NCBI GenBank assembly: GCA_003560215.1
Contig: PWIY01000129.1
Coordinates: 1 to 9,714, forward strand
Reading direction: 5' to 3'
Length of the DNA stretch: 9,714 bases
From: Bacteroidales bacterium
Lineage (GTDB): Bacteria > Bacteroidota > Bacteroidia > Bacteroidales > UBA7960
A model generated the notes under the pieces. It saw only the letters and a program-made list of their open reading frames with translations, was not told the DNA's origin and did no database searches. The position numbers and the translations under genes were made by a program. Shown one piece after another: positions 7,592-9,714 of the stretch (the first letter of the stretch is position 1; each line of letters starts with the position of its first letter).

Positions 7592-7627
7592 ATCAAAAAA
7601 ATACAAAAAGGGGTTTTATTCATTAAG

Positions 7628-7645
7628 TTGTGAAGGAATTAACTG
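7628..7645 (+). promoter_or_regulatory. Candidate Rex operator for the rightward genes (one perfect half)
   Basis: The sequence is TTGTGAAGGAATTAACTG. The left half TTGTGAA is a perfect Rex half-site, and the right half matches TTCACAA at 4 of 7 positions. It lies where the -33 region of the rightward promoter candidate (7666-7673) would be, a plausible repression position. It mirrors the hydC-proximal site in quality and orientation. Confidence 0.4.
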
Positions 7646-7665
7646 TATATCTGAAAAGGTTTCTG

Positions 7666-7673
7666 TATTTTTG
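7666..7673 (+). promoter_or_regulatory. Candidate -7 promoter element for the ferredoxin-sensor pair
   Basis: TATTTTTG matches TAnnTTTG exactly. It would place the start site near 7680, with a leader of about 45 nt before ATG 7725. No clear -33 element is seen; the expected position abuts the Rex-like site. Confidence 0.35.
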
Positions 7674-7686
7674 TTATTCAGCAATT

Positions 7687-7708
7687 TTTTGTATCACTTT
7701 TGTATCAC
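7687..7708 (+). repeat. Exact tandem duplication of an 11-bp unit
   Basis: TTTTGTATCAC occurs twice with no gap (7687-7697 and 7698-7708), ending 16 bp before the ATG at 7725. An 11-bp period places both copies on about the same face of the helix, as in paired binding sites of some regulators. It could equally be a slippage product or a leader element. Confidence 0.65.
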
Positions 7709-7724
7709 AGAAAAAGATCAGACC

Positions 7725-7988
7725 ATGGGTCGGGACATCCCTGAAGAGATCATCATTTGCATGGGAAGCAGCTGTTTTTCCAGAGGAAACAAAAAAACCC
7801 TCGGACTCATCAAACAATACCTTAAAGAAAAGGAGCTAAAGGACAAACTGGTTTTCCGGGGATCACACTGTTTCGGTGAATGTGAAAACGGGCCGGTAAT
7901 CATCATCGGACCCGACAAACATACCCGGGTCAGCTCAGATCATGTAACCGACTTGCTGGATCGCTATTTCAACAACCCCGTGGAGTAA
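7725..7988 (+). CDS. Thioredoxin-like [2Fe-2S] ferredoxin, short NuoE-type
   Basis: An 87-residue protein from ATG 7725. A TTG 54 bp upstream would add a tail of low similarity to the fold and run through the tandem repeat, so ATG is preferred. The four ligands are C12 and C17 (CMGSSC) and C49 and C53 (CFGEC), in the C-x4-C and C-x3-C spacing of thioredoxin-like [2Fe-2S] ferredoxins. It lacks the N-terminal helical bundle of HydC. The gene is 15 bp upstream of the second sensor and co-directional with it. Similar small ferredoxins beside sensory hydrogenases are known in Clostridia, so it may pass electrons to or from the sensor. That partner is inference, and the protein could also exchange with HydB. 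Confidence 0.87.
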   Translation: MGRDIPEEIIICMGSSCFSRGNKKTLGLIKQYLKEKELKDKLVFRGSHCFGECENGPVIIIGPDKHTRVSSDHVTDLLDRYFNNPVE

Positions 7989-8003
7989 CCAAAGCGGACA
8001 GAT

Positions 8004-9714
8004 ATGAAAATCATTCAGATAGATCATAAACGATGCACCAAGTCATATGCCTGCATCAGGGCCTGCCCGGTCAAGGCCATTACTGCCCGGGGCCAGAATG
8101 GCATGCCGGTAGTGAACCACGACCGTTGCATCGGGTGCGGCAGTTGTTTGTCAGTATGTGCGGCCAACGCAGTTTCTCACTACAGTGATATTGAAGCCAC
8201 CATTGAACTTCTTGACTCCGGTAACAAAGTGGCTGCAATTGTGGATCCGACCATCAGCGGAGAATTTCCCGACATTACTGACTACCGGAAATTTGTCGAA
8301 ATGATCCGCACCCTCGGATTTGACTATGTCAATGAGGTCTCTTTCGGGGTAGACCTGGTGGCCAGGAAGTACAAGGAGCTTTTATCTGATTTTAAAGGGA
8401 AGTACTATTTGCTGGCCAACTGCCCGTCATTGGTTTCATACGTGGAAAAGTTTGTGCCTGAGCTTTCCGATAACCTGGCCCCGCTCGTCACCCCGATGAC
8501 AGCCACTGCCAAAGTGGTAAGGCAAACCTTCGGCGAGAAACTGAAGGTGGTGTTTATCGGCCCCTGTTTATCCGCCAAGCATGAAGCCGGTCTTCACAAG
8601 GGAGATGGCCGGGTAGATGCGGTTCTCACCTTCAGGGAACTGCGGGAATTATTCGAAAAATACAAAATCAAGGAAGCCAAGGTGGAGTATTCTGACTTTG
8701 ACAAACCCATCGGCAATCTCGGCTCCCTGTATCCCATCAGCCAGGGCATTATCCATGCAGCAGGGCTGGAAACTTCTCCCCTTTCGGGATCTGTGGTAAC
8801 AGTGGAGGAAAAGACCAATATGCTGGATGTGGTGGATGAGTTCAATGACCACCCCGAATCACTGAAAAAGAACTTCAACATTTTTTACCATGCGGGATGC
8901 CTCATGGGGCCGGGAACCACTGACCGGTCCAATAAATACCTACGCAGGACCATGGTGGTCGATTATGTGCAAAAACGACTGAAGGATTTCGACGACAGGA
9001 AATGGAATGAAGCAATGGATCGTTTTGAGGAACTGGATCTTGGAAGAAGCTTCGTCAAAGATGACCAGCGATTGCCTGAACCCGGCCAGGATCAATTGGA
9101 GGAGATCCTGAAAAGCCTGGGGAAAAGCATTGAAGAAAACATTTCCTGCAGTGCCTGCGGCTTCAGAAGTTGTAAAGATTTTGCGGCATCCATCAGCCAG
9201 GGACTCTCAGGCCCGGAAACCTGTCTGAATTATTCCCTGAAGAAAAAACAGGAATATATCAAAACCCTGAAGACCAACAATGAAAAGCTTCAAAAGAAAC
9301 AGGAAAGCCTGCTTGAAACCGAAAAAACGCTTCAGGATGAGAACCAGAAAATCCGGCAGCGTTCAGATACAACTTCAGCCCTGATGCAGAACCTGCCCTC
9401 GGCCGCAGTGATCGTGGATGACAAGCTGAAAGTGATCGAATCGAATCAGAGCTTCATCAAGGTGCTGGGAGAAGATGCCCAGATGATCAATGAAGTGATC
9501 CCGGGGTTATCAGGTGCAGATCTGAAAACGCTGCTTCCCTATAACATTTATCATTTGTTTGATTATGTATTGGAAAACGATGAAAATATCGTAGGGAAGG
9601 ATGTATTTCACGACGAGAGGTTGCTGAATATCAGCATTTATTCCCTGAAACCCAATAAAGTTGTCGGAGCAGTTTTCCGTGATATGTATGTGGCGGAGGT
9701 CAGGCAGGAAGAGA
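8004..9714 (+). CDS. Second sensory [FeFe]-hydrogenase-like protein with Fes and PAS domains, 3' end beyond window
   Basis: Open from ATG 8004 to the window edge (570 codons). In order: a ferredoxin region with a first motif C11-x5-C17-x3-C21 (Ser14 where a Cys is expected) and a complete second motif (C42, C45, C48, C52); an H-cluster-like domain (about 75-330) with L1 ANCPS (C140), L2 GPCLSAKHE (C188) and L3 FYHAGCLMGPG (C299); a Fes [4Fe-4S] motif (C382, C385, C390, C407); a charged helical linker, probably coiled coil (about 410-455); and a PAS-like domain (about 456-565). It aligns with the sensor kinase as far as the Fes domain. The C499-equivalent H-cluster ligand is Y295, and the relay position is N139. 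Related phosphatase-linked sensory hydrogenases end in a SpoIIE/PP2C domain, but the output domain here is not visible. Likely a cytosolic redox or H2 sensor. Confidence 0.9.
   Translation, partial: MKIIQIDHKRCTKSYACIRACPVKAITARGQNGMPVVNHDRCIGCGSCLSVCAANAVSHYSDIEATIELLDSGNKVAAIVDPTISGEFPDITDYRKFVEMIRTLGFDYVNEVSFGVDLVARKYKELLSDFKGKYYLLANCPSLVSYVEKFVPELSDNLAPLVTPMTATAKVVRQTFGEKLKVVFIGPCLSAKHEAGLHKGDGRVDAVLTFRELRELFEKYKIKEAKVEYSDFDKPIGNLGSLYPISQGIIHAAGLETSPLSGSVVTVEEKTNMLDVVDEFNDHPESLKKNFNIFYHAGCLMGPGTTDRSNKYLRRTMVVDYVQKRLKDFDDRKWNEAMDRFEELDLGRSFVKDDQRLPEPGQDQLEEILKSLGKSIEENISCSACGFRSCKDFAASISQGLSGPETCLNYSLKKKQEYIKTLKTNNEKLQKKQESLLETEKTLQDENQKIRQRSDTTSALMQNLPSAAVIVDDKLKVIESNQSFIKVLGEDAQMINEVIPGLSGADLKTLLPYNIYHLFDYVLENDENIVGKDVFHDERLLNISIYSLKPNKVVGAVFRDMYVAEVRQEE

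Larger units (their letters stand above)
7484..7724. promoter_or_regulatory. Divergent intergenic control region between hydC and the ferredoxin-sensor pair
   Basis: A 241-bp region, clearly richer in A and T than the flanking genes, that must hold the promoters for both directions. No ORF in it looks real. Separate signals within it are a Rex-like site near hydC, a 23-bp palindrome, two TAnnTTTG-type -7 elements, a second Rex-like site and an exact tandem 11-bp repeat just before the rightward gene. No terminator or RNA gene was recognised. Confidence 0.75.

Noticed and set aside
1..9714. Mobile element, CRISPR array, tRNA or rRNA
   Set aside because: No transposase or integrase frame, no regularly spaced repeats and no tRNA-like or rRNA-like stretches were seen on either strand.

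Overview
The window is one [FeFe]-hydrogenase locus, probably from an anaerobic, fermentative member of the Bacteroidota. The lineage call rests on three things. The broken Rex copy and the RibF start read like Bacteroidota versions (recalled family patterns). Most genes have no Shine-Dalgarno sequence. Candidate promoters match the Bacteroidota -7 element TAnnTTTG. No rRNA, tRNA, CRISPR array or transposase was seen.

Layout. A leftward run reads, from its promoter side: hydC (7483-7010), hydB (7013-5064), hydA (5047-3320), a hydrogenase-like sensor histidine kinase (3300-1234), a stand-alone receiver protein (1226-828) and rex (804-166). Gaps are -4, 16, 19, 7 and 23 bp, so this looks like one operon. 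The 5' end of ribF (117 to beyond base 1, minus strand) follows 48 bp later. A 241-bp AT-rich divergent region (7484-7724) separates this run from a rightward pair: a small thioredoxin-like [2Fe-2S] ferredoxin (7725-7988) and a second hydrogenase-like sensor with Fes and PAS domains (8004 to beyond 9714).

How the genes work together. HydC, HydB and HydA form the familiar trimeric NAD(H)/ferredoxin-linked hydrogenase of the electron-bifurcating or confurcating type, which disposes of fermentation electrons as H2. The two sensor proteins share the ferredoxin, H-cluster and Fes layout. Neither has the catalytic proton-relay cysteine. They probably report H2 or redox state, one through a histidine kinase and receiver, the other through an output domain outside the window. 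Rex normally represses such operons at low NADH/NAD+, but this copy carries an in-frame TAA.

Most worth a second look: the nonsense codon in rex; the second sensor, which lacks one H-cluster cysteine and one ferredoxin cysteine; HydA, whose L2 motif lacks the usual Met and Lys; a near-perfect 23-bp palindrome and an exact tandem 11-bp repeat in the divergent region; and two half-perfect Rex-like sites there.
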